Assembly (NCBI RefSeq): GCF_004342915.1
Contig: NZ_SLWL01000006.1
Span: 1 to 64,000 of the forward strand
From: Camelimonas lactis
GTDB taxonomy: Bacteria; Pseudomonadota; Alphaproteobacteria; Rhizobiales; Beijerinckiaceae
Direction of reading: 5' to 3'
DNA length: 64,000 nucleotides
Part shown: piece after piece, positions 8,747-17,590 of the stretch
How positions within the stretch are numbered: position 1 is the first letter of the stretch
Layout of the letters: the number at the start of each line of letters is the position of its first letter
Notes under the pieces: generated by a model
The model's database searches: none
What the model was told of the DNA's origin: nothing
Seen by the model: only the letters and a program-made list of their open reading frames with translations
Program-made: the position numbers and the translations under genes

Positions 8747-9250
8747 ATGACCTACACCGATTTCGACGTTATCAGCCGCACCGAGCATCCGCTCGACGTG
8801 CTGGAGCGCCTCGCCGCCAGTCAGGACTGGGCGTTTGACCGCGACGACGATGACGAACTCTCCGTCACCGTGGGCGGAAGCTGGGCCGAATACCATGTGG
8901 CCTTCACCTGGGTGCCGGAGGTCGAGGCGCTGCACATCGCCTGCGGTTTCGACCTGAAGGTGCCCGAGCGGCGGCGCAACGAGATCATGACCCTGGTGTC
9001 GCTGATTAACGAGCAGCTCTGGCTGGGACATTTCGATCTCTGGGCGTCGGAAAGCGTGGTGATGTACCGGCACGGGCTGCTGCTCGCCGGCGGCGCCGAG
9101 CCAACCCAGGGCCAGTGCGAAGTGCTGATGACCACAGCGTTGGAAGCCTGCGAACGCTACTACCAGGCCTTCCAGTTCGTGCTCTGGGCCGGCAAGCCGG
9201 CGCGCGAGGCGCTCGACGCCGTGCTGTTCGAAACCCAGGGCGAAGCCTGA
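8747..9250 (+). CDS. YbjN domain-containing protein
   Basis: 167 aa. The YbjN fold is recognisable from HPLDVLERLAAS, the DELSVTVGGSWAEYHVAFTW strand pair and LWLGHFDLW. YbjN proteins resemble type III secretion chaperones in fold; enterobacterial members influence stress and motility phenotypes, but the molecular function is unknown. The ATG at 8747 has GAGGG 8 nt upstream. The frame stays open to 8603, but that part is Arg-rich with no similarity. Sits between ubiK and proC on the same strand, a conserved neighbourhood in Hyphomicrobiales. Confidence 0.85.
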   Translation: MTYTDFDVISRTEHPLDVLERLAASQDWAFDRDDDDELSVTVGGSWAEYHVAFTWVPEVEALHIACGFDLKVPERRRNEIMTLVSLINEQLWLGHFDLWASESVVMYRHGLLLAGGAEPTQGQCEVLMTTALEACERYYQAFQFVLWAGKPAREALDAVLFETQGEA

Positions 9251-9349
9251 GGCGGTCGGCGCGGGGGCTGGAGACTGGACAGGCGCAGGCGTGGGGGCGT
9301 CTTTCGCCGGCGCCCGCGCTTCTTCTCCCCTCTCCGCCTTGCCTTTTCC

Positions 9350-9411
9350 AGTTCGGTTTCTTGTCCGGTTTCCCGGCCAGTTTTCTGGTCAGTTCTCTTG
9401 GCCGCTTTCCC
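9350..9411. repeat. degenerate ~12-bp pyrimidine-rich tandem repeat
   Basis: About five imperfect copies of a G-N-C-R-GTTTCYY-type unit follow one another in the ybjN–proC gap. The rest of this 400-bp gap (9251-9652) shows no gene. Confidence 0.5.
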
Positions 9412-9652
9412 GCCGGGCCGGACCTGCTCCGGCCATCCGCGCGCCTGCCGCCGCAAGGGCGGGGTGCAGCGAAGAGCGCGCGACGCCGCCATCAGGGGCT
9501 GACGACGGCGGCCTGCTTCCAGCCATATCGCCGGACAGCCGCCACCGGAGCGGCCAGGCCATCAGATTCACCATTCAGCCGGCGACGCTTTTGCTCTAGA
9601 CGGAGATCGTCCAGTTTTGGCCTGGAACCCCCAGGCAGCAGCGAGGCGCACC

Positions 9653-10474
9653 ATGGAGCAGTTTCCCGCATCCCTCATTCTCGCCGGCGCCGGCCGCATG
9701 GGCGGCGCCATGCTCGAGGGCTGGCTTGAGGGCGGGCTTGCGCCGGCCAGCATCCAGGTGATCGAGCCGCATCCGTCGGAGGCGCTGACCGCCCTGGCGC
9801 GGCGGACCGGTTTTCAGCTCAATCCGCCCGCCGCCAGCCTGCGACCGGCGCGGGCCCTGGTGCTGGGCGTCAAACCGCAGATGCTGGCCGAGGCGGCGCC
9901 AGCCCTGGCGCCGCTGACGGGGCCGGACGGCTTCGTCCTGTCGATCCTCGCCGGCAAAACCCTCGCCAATCTGGCGGCGACGTTCCCGCGGGCCGGGGGC
10001 GTGGTGCGGGTGATGCCCAACCTGCCCGCCTCCATCCGGCGCGGCGTCAGCGTCGCCGTCGCCAGCCCCGGCGTCGATGGGCCGCGGCGGGCCGAGGCGG
10101 ATGCGCTGCTGCGCGCTGCCGGCGATGTGGAATGGGTCACCGATGAGAACCTGATCGACGCGGTCACGGCGGTTTCCGGCTCCGGCCCGGCCTATGTATT
10201 CCATCTGGTCGAGGCCATGGCCGAAGCCGGCGTCGCCGCTGGCCTGCCGCGCGCGCTGGCTGAAAACCTGGCGCGCAAGACCGTGATCGGCTCCAGCGAC
10301 CTGATGCGCGCCTCGGACGCGTCGGCCGCCGCCCTGCGTGAAGCCGTCACCTCGCCCGGCGGCACCACCTTCGCCGCCCTGCAGGTGCTGATGCGCGACG
10401 GCGACGGCATGCCGGCGTTGCTGACGGAGGCCATCGCCGCCGCCGCCCGGCGCTCTCGCGAGCTCTCCGGCTGA
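9653..10474 (+). CDS. proC: pyrroline-5-carboxylate reductase
   Basis: 273 aa. Last step of proline synthesis: NAD(P)H reduction of 1-pyrroline-5-carboxylate. The Rossmann motif GAGRMGG is at 12-18; GVKPQ and VRVMPNLPA are in the middle; and the ProC signature VSGSGPAYVFHLVEAMAEAGV with GGTT follows at about 170-245. The ATG at 9653 has GAGG upstream; a TTG at 9617 gives a longer but less likely protein. Lies between the YbjN-like gene and a TetR regulator, all on the plus strand. Confidence 0.95.
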   Translation: MEQFPASLILAGAGRMGGAMLEGWLEGGLAPASIQVIEPHPSEALTALARRTGFQLNPPAASLRPARALVLGVKPQMLAEAAPALAPLTGPDGFVLSILAGKTLANLAATFPRAGGVVRVMPNLPASIRRGVSVAVASPGVDGPRRAEADALLRAAGDVEWVTDENLIDAVTAVSGSGPAYVFHLVEAMAEAGVAAGLPRALAENLARKTVIGSSDLMRASDASAAALREAVTSPGGTTFAALQVLMRDGDGMPALLTEAIAAAARRSRELSG

Positions 10475-10627
10475 GGCAGACTTGCTATCGGCCACATTGC
10501 CGGCGCCAGCGTGCGGTTGACTGGCGACTTGCCGGCGCCGGCCACAGGGCGTCTACTTGCCTTGCAGGCAGGCTTGCAGACTTGCCCCGCGCCGGAGCCC
10601 ACCTGCGCCCTGAAAGGAGTCCGCGTC

Positions 10628-11401
10628 ATGTCAGCCACCGACGCCAACGCCGAAGCCAATGGCGGTCGCCCGGAGCGGCCGGCGCGTGAACGCATCGTCG
10701 AAGCCCTGCTGGCCCTGGCGGCCGAGCGGGAAGCGGAAGGCGCCCATGTCTGGGCCAGCATTGGCATCGCCGATATCGCGGAGCGGGCCGGCGTCAGTCT
10801 GGCGGAATTCCTGTCAGCGTTTCCGTCGAAAGGCGCGGTGCTTGGCGGTTTTGCCCGCATGATCGACATGAAGGTGCTGGCCAGCCACGCCGTTCGCGAT
10901 GACGACATGGGCGGCGAGCCGGCGCGCGAGCGGCTGTTCGACATCGTCATGATGCGGCTCGATCACATGGCGCCGTATCGGGCCGGCCTGCGGGTGATCT
11001 ACGCCGGCGTGCGGCGCGAGCCCCTGACCATCGCCGCCCTCAACAAGGCGGCGCAGAATTCCTGGCGCTTCATGCTCACCGCCGCCGGCATCGATACCGA
11101 GGGCCCGATGGGCGCGCTCAGGGTGCAGGGCGCCGCCCTGCTGTTCGCCCGCACGGTGGAAACCTGGCTGTACGATGATGATCCGGGCCAGGCCAAAACC
11201 CTGGCGCGCCTTGACCGGGAGCTGGATCGCGGCGGCCGGGCGCTGGCCCTCGCCAACGACGCCTGGCGGCTGACCTCGCCCCTGCGCCGCCTGGCCTGCG
11301 CGGTGCTGGACCGGGGCGGCAAGGCGCGGAAGCCCGGACCGGCCGCGCCAGCCGGGGACGCGGGCGACGCGGCGCCGGAGGCCCGGGAAGCGGCCGGCTG
11401 A
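10628..11401 (+). CDS. TetR/AcrR-type transcriptional regulator
   Basis: 257 aa. The N-terminal helix-turn-helix spans about residues 17-62 (RERIVEALLALAAE ... IGIADIAERAGVSLAEFLSAFPSKGAVL). It is followed by a helical ligand-binding/dimerisation domain with a conserved-looking LRRLACAVLDRGG end and an Ala/Gly/Pro-rich tail. AAGGAG lies 8 nt before the ATG, which fixes the start. Position directly after proC is typical of related genomes; its targets are unknown. Confidence 0.8.
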   Translation: MSATDANAEANGGRPERPARERIVEALLALAAEREAEGAHVWASIGIADIAERAGVSLAEFLSAFPSKGAVLGGFARMIDMKVLASHAVRDDDMGGEPARERLFDIVMMRLDHMAPYRAGLRVIYAGVRREPLTIAALNKAAQNSWRFMLTAAGIDTEGPMGALRVQGAALLFARTVETWLYDDDPGQAKTLARLDRELDRGGRALALANDAWRLTSPLRRLACAVLDRGGKARKPGPAAPAGDAGDAAPEAREAAG

Positions 11402-11550
11402 CACGGGGCCAGCGCCTGAACCGGCAGCCCCGATGAAGGCGAACACGGCGCGCGCGTCACATCGATGTCATATTCTAGTCGCTATTTCGCCATTATCCAC
11501 AGTTTGTGGCGAACGCCGATCTGTCGTGACCGGCCTTTGCCGTGTTTGAT

Positions 11551-11577
11551 CCCCCCACTTTTTGAGGGGGGTTATCA
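11551..11577 (+). promoter_or_regulatory. hairpin that can sequester the ribosome site of the PEGA-type lipoprotein
   Basis: CCCCCC (11551-11556) can pair with GGGGGG (11566-11571) around a 9-nt loop. The G-run is the Shine-Dalgarno sequence for the TTG start at 11578, 6 nt away. Translational control or a weak attenuator is inference. Confidence 0.4.
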
Positions 11578-12027
11578 TTGTCTACGAAATTCTTGCCAAT
11601 ACTGGCAGCGGGCGTCCTTGCGCTTGCGCTGTCCGGCTGCGCCACCATCACGCGTGGAACGAGCAACCAGGTGACGTTCCAGTCCGAGCCGTCCGGGGCT
11701 GACATGCAGACGTCATCGGGGCTTTCCTGCGTGACGCCCTGCACCCTGACAGTGCCGCGCAAGTCGGAGTTCACCGCCGTCTTCCGCAAACCGGGTTATC
11801 AGGATGCGCAGGTCGCCGTGCAGACGCAGATCGCCGGCAATGGCGCGGCCGGTTTCGCCGGCAACATCCTGGTTGGCGGCGTGGTGGGCATGGCGGCGGA
11901 CGCGGCCAGCGGCGCCACGCTGGAGCATACGCCCAATCCGGTCATCGCCAACATGACGCCGATTCCTTCCCGGGCGAAGCCCCACGTACGGCGTGGCCAT
12001 GGCCGTCGCGCCCATTCGGGCAGCTGA
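11578..12027 (+). CDS. PEGA-type lipoprotein
   Basis: 149 aa. A lipoprotein signal peptide with lipobox LSGC (C21) is followed by ATITRGTSNQV. A PEGA-like carbohydrate/peptidoglycan-associated beta domain (FQSEPSGADMQ ... CVTPCTLTVPRKSEFTAVFRKPGYQ) spans about 33-80, then a Gly/Ala hydrophobic stretch (about 92-113) and a basic tail. It should be an outer-membrane or periplasmic lipoprotein processed by Lgt. The start is a TTG preceded by a very strong purine-rich site (GAGGGGGG). Function unknown. Confidence 0.75.
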   Translation: MSTKFLPILAAGVLALALSGCATITRGTSNQVTFQSEPSGADMQTSSGLSCVTPCTLTVPRKSEFTAVFRKPGYQDAQVAVQTQIAGNGAAGFAGNILVGGVVGMAADAASGATLEHTPNPVIANMTPIPSRAKPHVRRGHGRRAHSGS

Positions 12028-12156
12028 GCCGCCGCGCATATCCAGAAGACAGGGTGGCCCGGCGGCGCGCGCCGGGCCAATCCAGCGGTGCAGGTGGTCC
12101 ACATGATGGCTAAATGCTCTATAGTCCGCGGCTTTTGCAGCGGACTGAGACGTGAG

Positions 12157-12522
12157 ATGAGCCACGAAAAAGCGGGCCCGGCGGGCGAACTGATTTCAAT
12201 CAATGATTTTCTGAAGGTCGACGTGCGCGTCGGCACGATCATCGAGGCGGCGCCGTTTCCCGAGGCGCGCAAGCCGGCGATCCGGCTCCTGATCGATTTC
12301 GGCGGCGCCATCGGCCGCAAGAAATCATCGGCGCAGATCACCGCCAATTACCAGCCGGAAGAGCTGGTCGGCCGCCAGGTGCTGGCGGTGGTCAATTTCC
12401 CGCCGCGCCAGATTGGTCCGATGATGAGCGAAGTGCTGACCCTCGGCGTGCCCGACGCCAACGGTGAGGTGATGCTGATCAGCCCCGACCGCGCCGTTCC
12501 CGACGGTGGGGCGCTGTACTGA
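12157..12522 (+). CDS. csaA: CsaA-type tRNA-binding domain protein
   Basis: 121 aa, close to the ~110 aa of CsaA. The OB-fold tRNA-binding domain starts ISINDFLKVDVRVGTI and includes KPAIRLLIDFG, SSAQITANY, VNFPPRQIG and SEVLTLGVPD, all diagnostic. CsaA from Bacillus has chaperone-like, export-related activity and binds tRNA; the physiological role in alphaproteobacteria is unclear. The ATG at 12157 was chosen over 12088 because the family begins just after it. Confidence 0.85.
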   Translation: MSHEKAGPAGELISINDFLKVDVRVGTIIEAAPFPEARKPAIRLLIDFGGAIGRKKSSAQITANYQPEELVGRQVLAVVNFPPRQIGPMMSEVLTLGVPDANGEVMLISPDRAVPDGGALY

Positions 12523-12588
12523 GACGTCGGCGCCGGTCGCAAAAGCGCTTCCAGCCGTGGCCCCGCCGCCTGCCGCAGGCCTGGCGCA

Positions 12589-13380
12589 TCAATCGCCAGC
12601 GGCGGCCTGGCGCGTCCAGACTCGCGTCAGCGAGACCGGGCGGAACCCCAGGCGGGCATAGAGGCGTTTGGGCGCGGCGTCGGCCAACGCCCCCAGAAAA
12701 ACCACGTCGCAGCCAGCGGCGATCAACTGGTCCGTGAAAGCCGCAACCAGACCGGTGGCAAGACCCTGGCGGCGCGCTGACGGCAGGGTGAACAGATCCT
12801 CGATCATCCCGACGCCGCCAGGGGCAACCGCGCAGGAGCCATACGCGACCGGGGCGCCATTTTGCACAACGAGATGGAAGCGCTGCGCGCCGGCCCTGGT
12901 CCGCCAGGCGGCCACCATCGCCTCGCCAATCTGCGGCGTTGCGCCAGAACCCGCCGACATGCCTCCGGCGAGATTGACAAGGACGAGGCGCTGCAAGGCG
13001 TCCCAATCCGCATCGTCAACAACCGGGCGCAGCGCGAGCCTGGCGCCGCGATCGGTGAGATCGCCCTGCAAGGCCATCTGGATCGTGACAGGTTGCTCTT
13101 CAAAGTCTTCAAGCGCGAGGCGTGCAAGGAAGGCGTCCGGCGTCGCGAAGTCGGTGTGAACGACGCGCCAGCGGGTATGGCCAAACTGACGGTCCATCGC
13201 CGCGAACACTGCGTCTGCGCCCGCTTCCGTCGCCGCCGTCACCTCGTCGACGTGATTTGCATCCCACAGCTCGGGAAACGCCGGATTGACCACCAGGCGA
13301 CACCCCGTTCCCGCAACCAGCGCATGGCCCAGCCGGCGCTACCAGCGATATGCTTCCACAATCCTGCGCGCCAGCGACAT
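12589..13380 (-). pseudogene. GNAT N-acetyltransferase with an in-frame amber codon near its start
   Basis: The C-terminal half is a GNAT domain: the acetyl-CoA-binding segment LPSARRQGLATGLVAAF, then YARLGFRP; N-terminal PAFPELWDANHVD is typical of the family. The best start is ATG 13380, which has a GGAGAG site about 7 nt upstream. From it the frame reads MSLARRIVEAYRW, then TAG (13339-13341), then continues open into the domain. Either the gene is broken, or it is translated from a weaker downstream GTG at 13293 (234 aa, intact GNAT domain), or the amber codon is read through. The substrate is unknown. Confidence 0.7.
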
Positions 13381-13557
13381 GACCACTCTCCCGCATCCTG
13401 TCCGGATGGCCGCCCGCTCCGGCAATGACCAGCCATGCCCCTGACGCCGGTGACCGGCGGAAAGGAACCATACGGCAAGGCGACATCGCGAAGCCATGAC
13501 GCATCTGGAAAAGCAACGGGGGCTTTCCGCCAGGCGTCGCCGGACGAAGACGCCGCC

Positions 13558-15111
13558 CTACACCGGCACCCGCACCAGGGCGCGCAGGCCGCCGAGGGGA
13601 CTGTCCTGCAACACCACGTCGCCGCCATGCGAGCGGGCGATGTCGCGGGCGATGGCGAGGCCGAGGCCGGAGCCGCCCTCGTCCTGGTTGCGGGCCTCGT
13701 CGAGGCGCACGAAGGGTTTGAACACCTCCTCGCGCTGCTCCGGCGGCACGCCGGGGCCATCGTCGTCCACCGTCACCACCAGCCAGCGGGCGTCGCGCGT
13801 CGCCCCCAGGGCGACATTGTCGCCGTGGCGGGCGGCGTTGGAGGCGAGATTGACCACCAGACGGCGGAAGGCGTCTTCCCGCACCTTGACGCGCAGGTCG
13901 CCGGAGGCGGTCAGCGTGACGTTATGGCCGACGCGCTCCAGATCGAGCTGCACGTCCTCCAGCAGATCGCCGATATCGGTTTCGTCGGCCGTTTCCTCGG
14001 CGTCGCCGCGCGCGAACGCCAGATAGGCCTCCAGCATGCGCGACATCTCGTCGACATCGCGATGCAGGTCGGCCACTTCCGGGTCGTCCTCCGGCATCAT
14101 CGCCAGCGACAGCTTGAAGCGGGTGAGGATGGTGCGCAGATCGTGGCTGACGCCATTGAGCATGGTGGTGCGCTGCTCCATGGCGCGTTCGATGCGGCGC
14201 TTCATCTCCAGGAAGGCCACGCCGGCGCGGCGCACTTCCGCCGCCCCACGCGGCCGGAAATTGGGTTCGCGCCCCTTGCCGAAATCCTCGGCGGCGTCGG
14301 CGAGGCGCAGGACCGGCCGGATCTGGTTGCGCAGGAACAGGATGGCGACGGCCATGAGCACCAGCGCCGTGCCGAACATCCACATCAGGAAAATGTGCGA
14401 GTTGGAGGCATAGGCCAGGCTACGCCGCGCCAGGATGCGCATGACGGCGCGGTCAAGCTGGACGCGGATTTCGATCAGGCTCGACTTGCCGACGGTGTCG
14501 ATCCAGAACGGACGCGCCACCTGTTTGCGAATCTCCTCGGACAGCACGCCGTCGAGGATCGAGAAAAACGGCTTGGGCTGGGGCGGCGGCAGGCGTTCAT
14601 CGGGCAGGAAGTCGATATCCATGCCAAGGCGGTCGGCGGCGATGCGCGACAGGGTGGTGGCGTCAGCGTCCTGCGGATAGCTCTCGTAAACGTCGATCAG
14701 CGCCGCGATGTCGGCGGAAACGGCGGCGGACATGCGCCGGGTCACGGTCTGGTAGTGCCGCTCCAGAAAGACGTAAGCGATCACCGACTGCAGCAGCAGC
14801 ATGGGGGCGATGATGATGATGAGCGAACGGGCGTAAAGGCCCTTCGGCATCACCGAACCCAGCCAGCGCGCCACGCGCCGCCAGATGCGCGCGGGAATCG
14901 CCAGAGCCGCGCCAATCGCGGTCAGGGCGCTCCTGACGCCAGGTGGGGCCGCCAGGGTCGCCTTGCCAACGCCGGCGGCGGCCGCCCGCGCCAGCGCTGC
15001 GACGCCCCGTCCCGCCATGCGCGCGGTCGCCAGGGCAAGTTGCCCCAGACCTGCGCCCGCCTGCCCCAGCCTGACGCCGGCCTGGCGCAAACGCGCATCC
15101 ATGTCAGCCAT
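13558..15111 (-). CDS. EnvZ-like sensor histidine kinase
   Basis: 517 aa. A roughly 95-residue Ala/Arg-rich cytoplasmic leader precedes TM1 (about 96-116). A periplasmic sensor domain follows, then TM2 (240-260) and HAMP. The H-box is GVSHDLRTILTR, with phospho-acceptor H323. The ATP-binding domain has NLASNAARHG, DDDGPGVPPEQ and GSGLGLAIARDIARSHGG. The Pro of the usual HDLRTPLTR box is Ile here. The start ATG overlaps the end of the response-regulator gene by 8 nt. Third gene of the petP–petR–kinase operon, so PetR is its probable partner. The signal is unknown. Confidence 0.9.
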   Translation of the reverse strand: MADMDARLRQAGVRLGQAGAGLGQLALATARMAGRGVAALARAAAAGVGKATLAAPPGVRSALTAIGAALAIPARIWRRVARWLGSVMPKGLYARSLIIIIAPMLLLQSVIAYVFLERHYQTVTRRMSAAVSADIAALIDVYESYPQDADATTLSRIAADRLGMDIDFLPDERLPPPQPKPFFSILDGVLSEEIRKQVARPFWIDTVGKSSLIEIRVQLDRAVMRILARRSLAYASNSHIFLMWMFGTALVLMAVAILFLRNQIRPVLRLADAAEDFGKGREPNFRPRGAAEVRRAGVAFLEMKRRIERAMEQRTTMLNGVSHDLRTILTRFKLSLAMMPEDDPEVADLHRDVDEMSRMLEAYLAFARGDAEETADETDIGDLLEDVQLDLERVGHNVTLTASGDLRVKVREDAFRRLVVNLASNAARHGDNVALGATRDARWLVVTVDDDGPGVPPEQREEVFKPFVRLDEARNQDEGGSGLGLAIARDIARSHGGDVVLQDSPLGGLRALVRVPV

Positions 15112-15826
15112 CCACGAGCAGCCGGTAGCCAACGCCGCGCACGGTCTGCAGCCAGGCCGGATTGGCCGGATCGTTCTCTATCTTGCGCCGCAGCCGATTG
15201 ATCTGCACGTCCACCGTCCGCTCATTGGCGACGCCCCCGGGCCCCTGGCCGGAGATGATTTCGCGCGGAACATTGTCGCCGTTATGGCTGGCGAGAATCG
15301 TCAGGATTTCGCGCTCGCGATCGGTAAGCCGCACCAGCTCCTCGCCGCGCCGCAGTTCGCCGCGATCAAGCCGGTAGGTGAACGGGCCGAAGCTCACCTG
15401 CTCCGGCGCCCCGGCGTGACCGTTGCTGGCGGTGCGGCGCAGGATGGCGCCAATGCGCAGCAACAGTTCGCGCGGCTCGAATGGTTTGCCGAGATAATCG
15501 TCAACGCCGATTTCCAGGCCGCGAATCCGGTCCTGCGGGTCGCCGCGCGCCGTCAGCATCAGAATGGGCGTATTGAGGGTGCGGCGCAGGCGGGCGGCGA
15601 AATCGAAGCCATTCTCGCCCGGCATCATCACATCCAGCACCATGACGTCGAACTGGATCTGCGTCAGCCTGGAGCTGGCCTCGGCCGCGTCGGCCGCGGC
15701 GGTGACGCGGTAGCCGTTGTCGCCGAGAAACCGCGCCAGCAGATCGCGCAGACGGCGGTCGTCATCGACCACCAGCACATGGGGGGCGTCGTCGCCCAAC
15801 GGCGCGCGCGGTCTTGCCGCAGCCAT
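15104..15826 (-). CDS. petR: OmpR-family response regulator, PetR-like
   Basis: 240 aa. The receiver domain carries VLVVDDD, phospho-acceptor D65 (VLDVMMPGENG), LTARG and GKPF. The C-terminal winged-helix DNA-binding domain includes LTDREREILTIL, NERTVDVQINRLRRKIE and VRGVGYRLL. The ATG overlaps the stop of the MarR gene (TGATG), and the kinase start overlaps its 3' end. The MarR + OmpR pair corresponds to petP/petR first described in Rhodobacter capsulatus; that naming is by context and family. A longer frame upstream to 15928 lies within the MarR gene and is not used. Confidence 0.85.
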   Translation of the reverse strand: MAAARPRAPLGDDAPHVLVVDDDRRLRDLLARFLGDNGYRVTAAADAAEASSRLTQIQFDVMVLDVMMPGENGFDFAARLRRTLNTPILMLTARGDPQDRIRGLEIGVDDYLGKPFEPRELLLRIGAILRRTASNGHAGAPEQVSFGPFTYRLDRGELRRGEELVRLTDREREILTILASHNGDNVPREIISGQGPGGVANERTVDVQINRLRRKIENDPANPAWLQTVRGVGYRLLVDG

Positions 15827-16338
15827 CAGCCCTTCTCCCGCGTCACGGCGCGTCGCCCTTCCGGCGCCGGCCAGTCGACCATCGCCCCGAGAAAATCCAC
15901 CACATGGATGCGGGCGCCCGGGGCGCATTCGGCAAGGGCGCGATTGATGCGCGCGCTTTGCAGCACCGCCAGTTCGTGAACCAGCGCCGCTCCCGCCTCG
16001 GTAACGTACAGCAGACGCTGGCGGCGGTCAGCCTCTCCCTCGCGCTGGGCGACGTAATCCTTTTCCAGCAGCTCTTTCAGGACACGGTTGAGGGATTGCT
16101 TGGTGATGCGCAGCAGATCAAGCAGGCCGGCGACGGTCATGCCCGGGTTGCGGCTGACGAAATGCAGCACCCGGTGGTGGGCGCGGCCGAAACCATCGGC
16201 GGCCAGGCGACGGTCGGCGTCGCCAACAAAATCACGATAGGCGAAGAACAGCAGTTCGATCAGGTCCAGCGCCGGCTGCTGGCCCGGGGCGTCATCAACC
16301 ACCCTGGTCCGATGATCGTCAGCGCGGCAGTCGGACAC
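15826..16338 (-). CDS. petP: MarR-family regulator, PetP-like
   Basis: 170 aa winged-helix regulator. ALDLIELLFFAYRDFVGDADRRL is the dimerisation part. The recognition region is LLRITKQSLNRVLKELLEKDYV, and the wing is REGEADRRQRLLYVTEAG. A perfect GGAGG (16344-16348) sits 5 nt before GTG 16338, which I take as the start. The ATG at 16350 has no ribosome site, and a TTG at 16377 is even less likely. First gene of the regulator–regulator–kinase operon. The element ATTG-N8-CAAT just upstream could be an operator, but this is speculative. Confidence 0.8.
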   Translation of the reverse strand: MSDCRADDHRTRVVDDAPGQQPALDLIELLFFAYRDFVGDADRRLAADGFGRAHHRVLHFVSRNPGMTVAGLLDLLRITKQSLNRVLKELLEKDYVAQREGEADRRQRLLYVTEAGAALVHELAVLQSARINRALAECAPGARIHVVDFLGAMVDWPAPEGRRAVTREKG

Positions 16339-16624
16339 ATGAACCTCCATTACGTCAGTTCTATTGACATATCCCAATTTGGCGGCGCACCGTCAAGCGC
16401 AAGGGGGCGATCCATCCGGGACCGGCCGGCCTGCGGCGCCGGTCGCGCGGGTTTTGCCCGTCGCCAGTTGCCAGCCGCCCGGAACGGGACTATCGGCCTT
16501 TCACAGTCATCCCTCCGTCCGGGGCCCGCCGTTCCAGGCGAGGGGTTGCCAGCATCGCGCCTGGTGAACGACATTGCATTCAAGTGGGGCGACGGCCGCC
16601 CGATCGAGACTGGAGGAAGTTGTC

Positions 16625-17512
16625 ATGTCCGCGATACCCATGGACAGCCGCGAAGGCGTCATCTGGTTTGACGGGCAGCTGGTCCCATGGGCCGACGCCA
16701 GAATTCACGTGCTGACCCACGGCCTGCACTACGCCTCCTGCGTGTTCGAGGGCGAGCGCGCCTATGGCGGGCAGATCTTCAAGTCAAAGCAGCATTCCGA
16801 GCGGCTGAAACAGTCTGGCGAACTGCTCGACTTCACCATTCCCTATTCGGTCGAGGATATCTGCGCCGCCAAGAAGCTGGTGATCGAGAAGAACAACCTG
16901 CCGGATTCCTACGTGCGCGCCTTCGCCTGGCGCGGCTCGGAAGCGCTGGGCGTCTCTGGCCTCGCCAACAGGATTCACGTGGCGATCGCCGCCTGGGAGT
17001 GGCCAAGCTATTTCGCGCCGGAAGAGCGGCTGAAGGGCATCCGCATCACCATGGCCGACTTCCGCCGGCCTGACCCGCAGACGATTCCCTCGCGCGCCAA
17101 GGCCTCCGGCCTGTACATGATCTGCACCATCTCCAAGCACAAGGCCGAGCGCGCCGGCTACGCCGACGCCCTGATGCTGGACTGGCGCGGCCGCGTCGCC
17201 GAATGCACCGGCGCCAACATCTTCTTCACGAAGGACGGCGTGCTGCACACGCCGCTCGCCGACGCCTTCCTGAACGGCATTACCCGGCAAACGGTGATCG
17301 AACTGGCCAAACGCCGCGGCATCGAGGTGCAGGAACGGATCATCATGCCGGAGGAGCTGGGAAGCTTCGAGGAATGCTTCATCACCGGCACCGCCGCCGA
17401 GGTGACCCCGGTGGCCGAGATCGCCGACTGGCGCTTCACGCCGGGCGCCATCACCAGGGCGCTGATGGATGACTACACCGCCGAGGTGCAGCCGAAGGCC
17501 GCCGCGGCCTGA
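16625..17512 (+). CDS. ilvE: branched-chain-amino-acid aminotransferase
   Basis: 295 aa fold-type IV PLP enzyme that interconverts Leu/Ile/Val and their 2-keto acids. HGLHYASCVFEGERAY is the substrate-loop start. K159 in SRAKASGLY is the Schiff-base lysine position, and ECTGANIFF and FITGTAAEVTPV bind the PLP phosphate and pyridine. GGAGGA lies 7-8 nt before the ATG. A separate transcription unit, divergent from petP and closed by a terminator. Confidence 0.95.
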   Translation: MSAIPMDSREGVIWFDGQLVPWADARIHVLTHGLHYASCVFEGERAYGGQIFKSKQHSERLKQSGELLDFTIPYSVEDICAAKKLVIEKNNLPDSYVRAFAWRGSEALGVSGLANRIHVAIAAWEWPSYFAPEERLKGIRITMADFRRPDPQTIPSRAKASGLYMICTISKHKAERAGYADALMLDWRGRVAECTGANIFFTKDGVLHTPLADAFLNGITRQTVIELAKRRGIEVQERIIMPEELGSFEECFITGTAAEVTPVAEIADWRFTPGAITRALMDDYTAEVQPKAAAA

Positions 17513-17560
17513 CGGTGCGGCAGGCCAGCAGCCAGCCGCAGCAACGACTGCCTGAATATG

Positions 17561-17590
17561 AAAAACCCGCCGGGAAATGGCGGGTTTTTT
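17561..17590 (+). terminator. rho-independent terminator of ilvE
   Basis: AAAAACCCGCC (17561-17571) pairs with GGCGGGTTTTT (17579-17589) around a 7-nt loop, ending in T6. It can also act on the minus strand. Confidence 0.9.

Noticed and set aside
11493-11501. Perfect DnaA box TTATCCACA
   Set aside because: A single 9-mer is expected by chance about once per 130 kb per strand. No cluster of boxes, no AT-rich unwinding element and no origin genes nearby.
13435-15201. 588-codon open frame on the plus strand
   Set aside because: Antisense to the histidine kinase; no recognisable domain.
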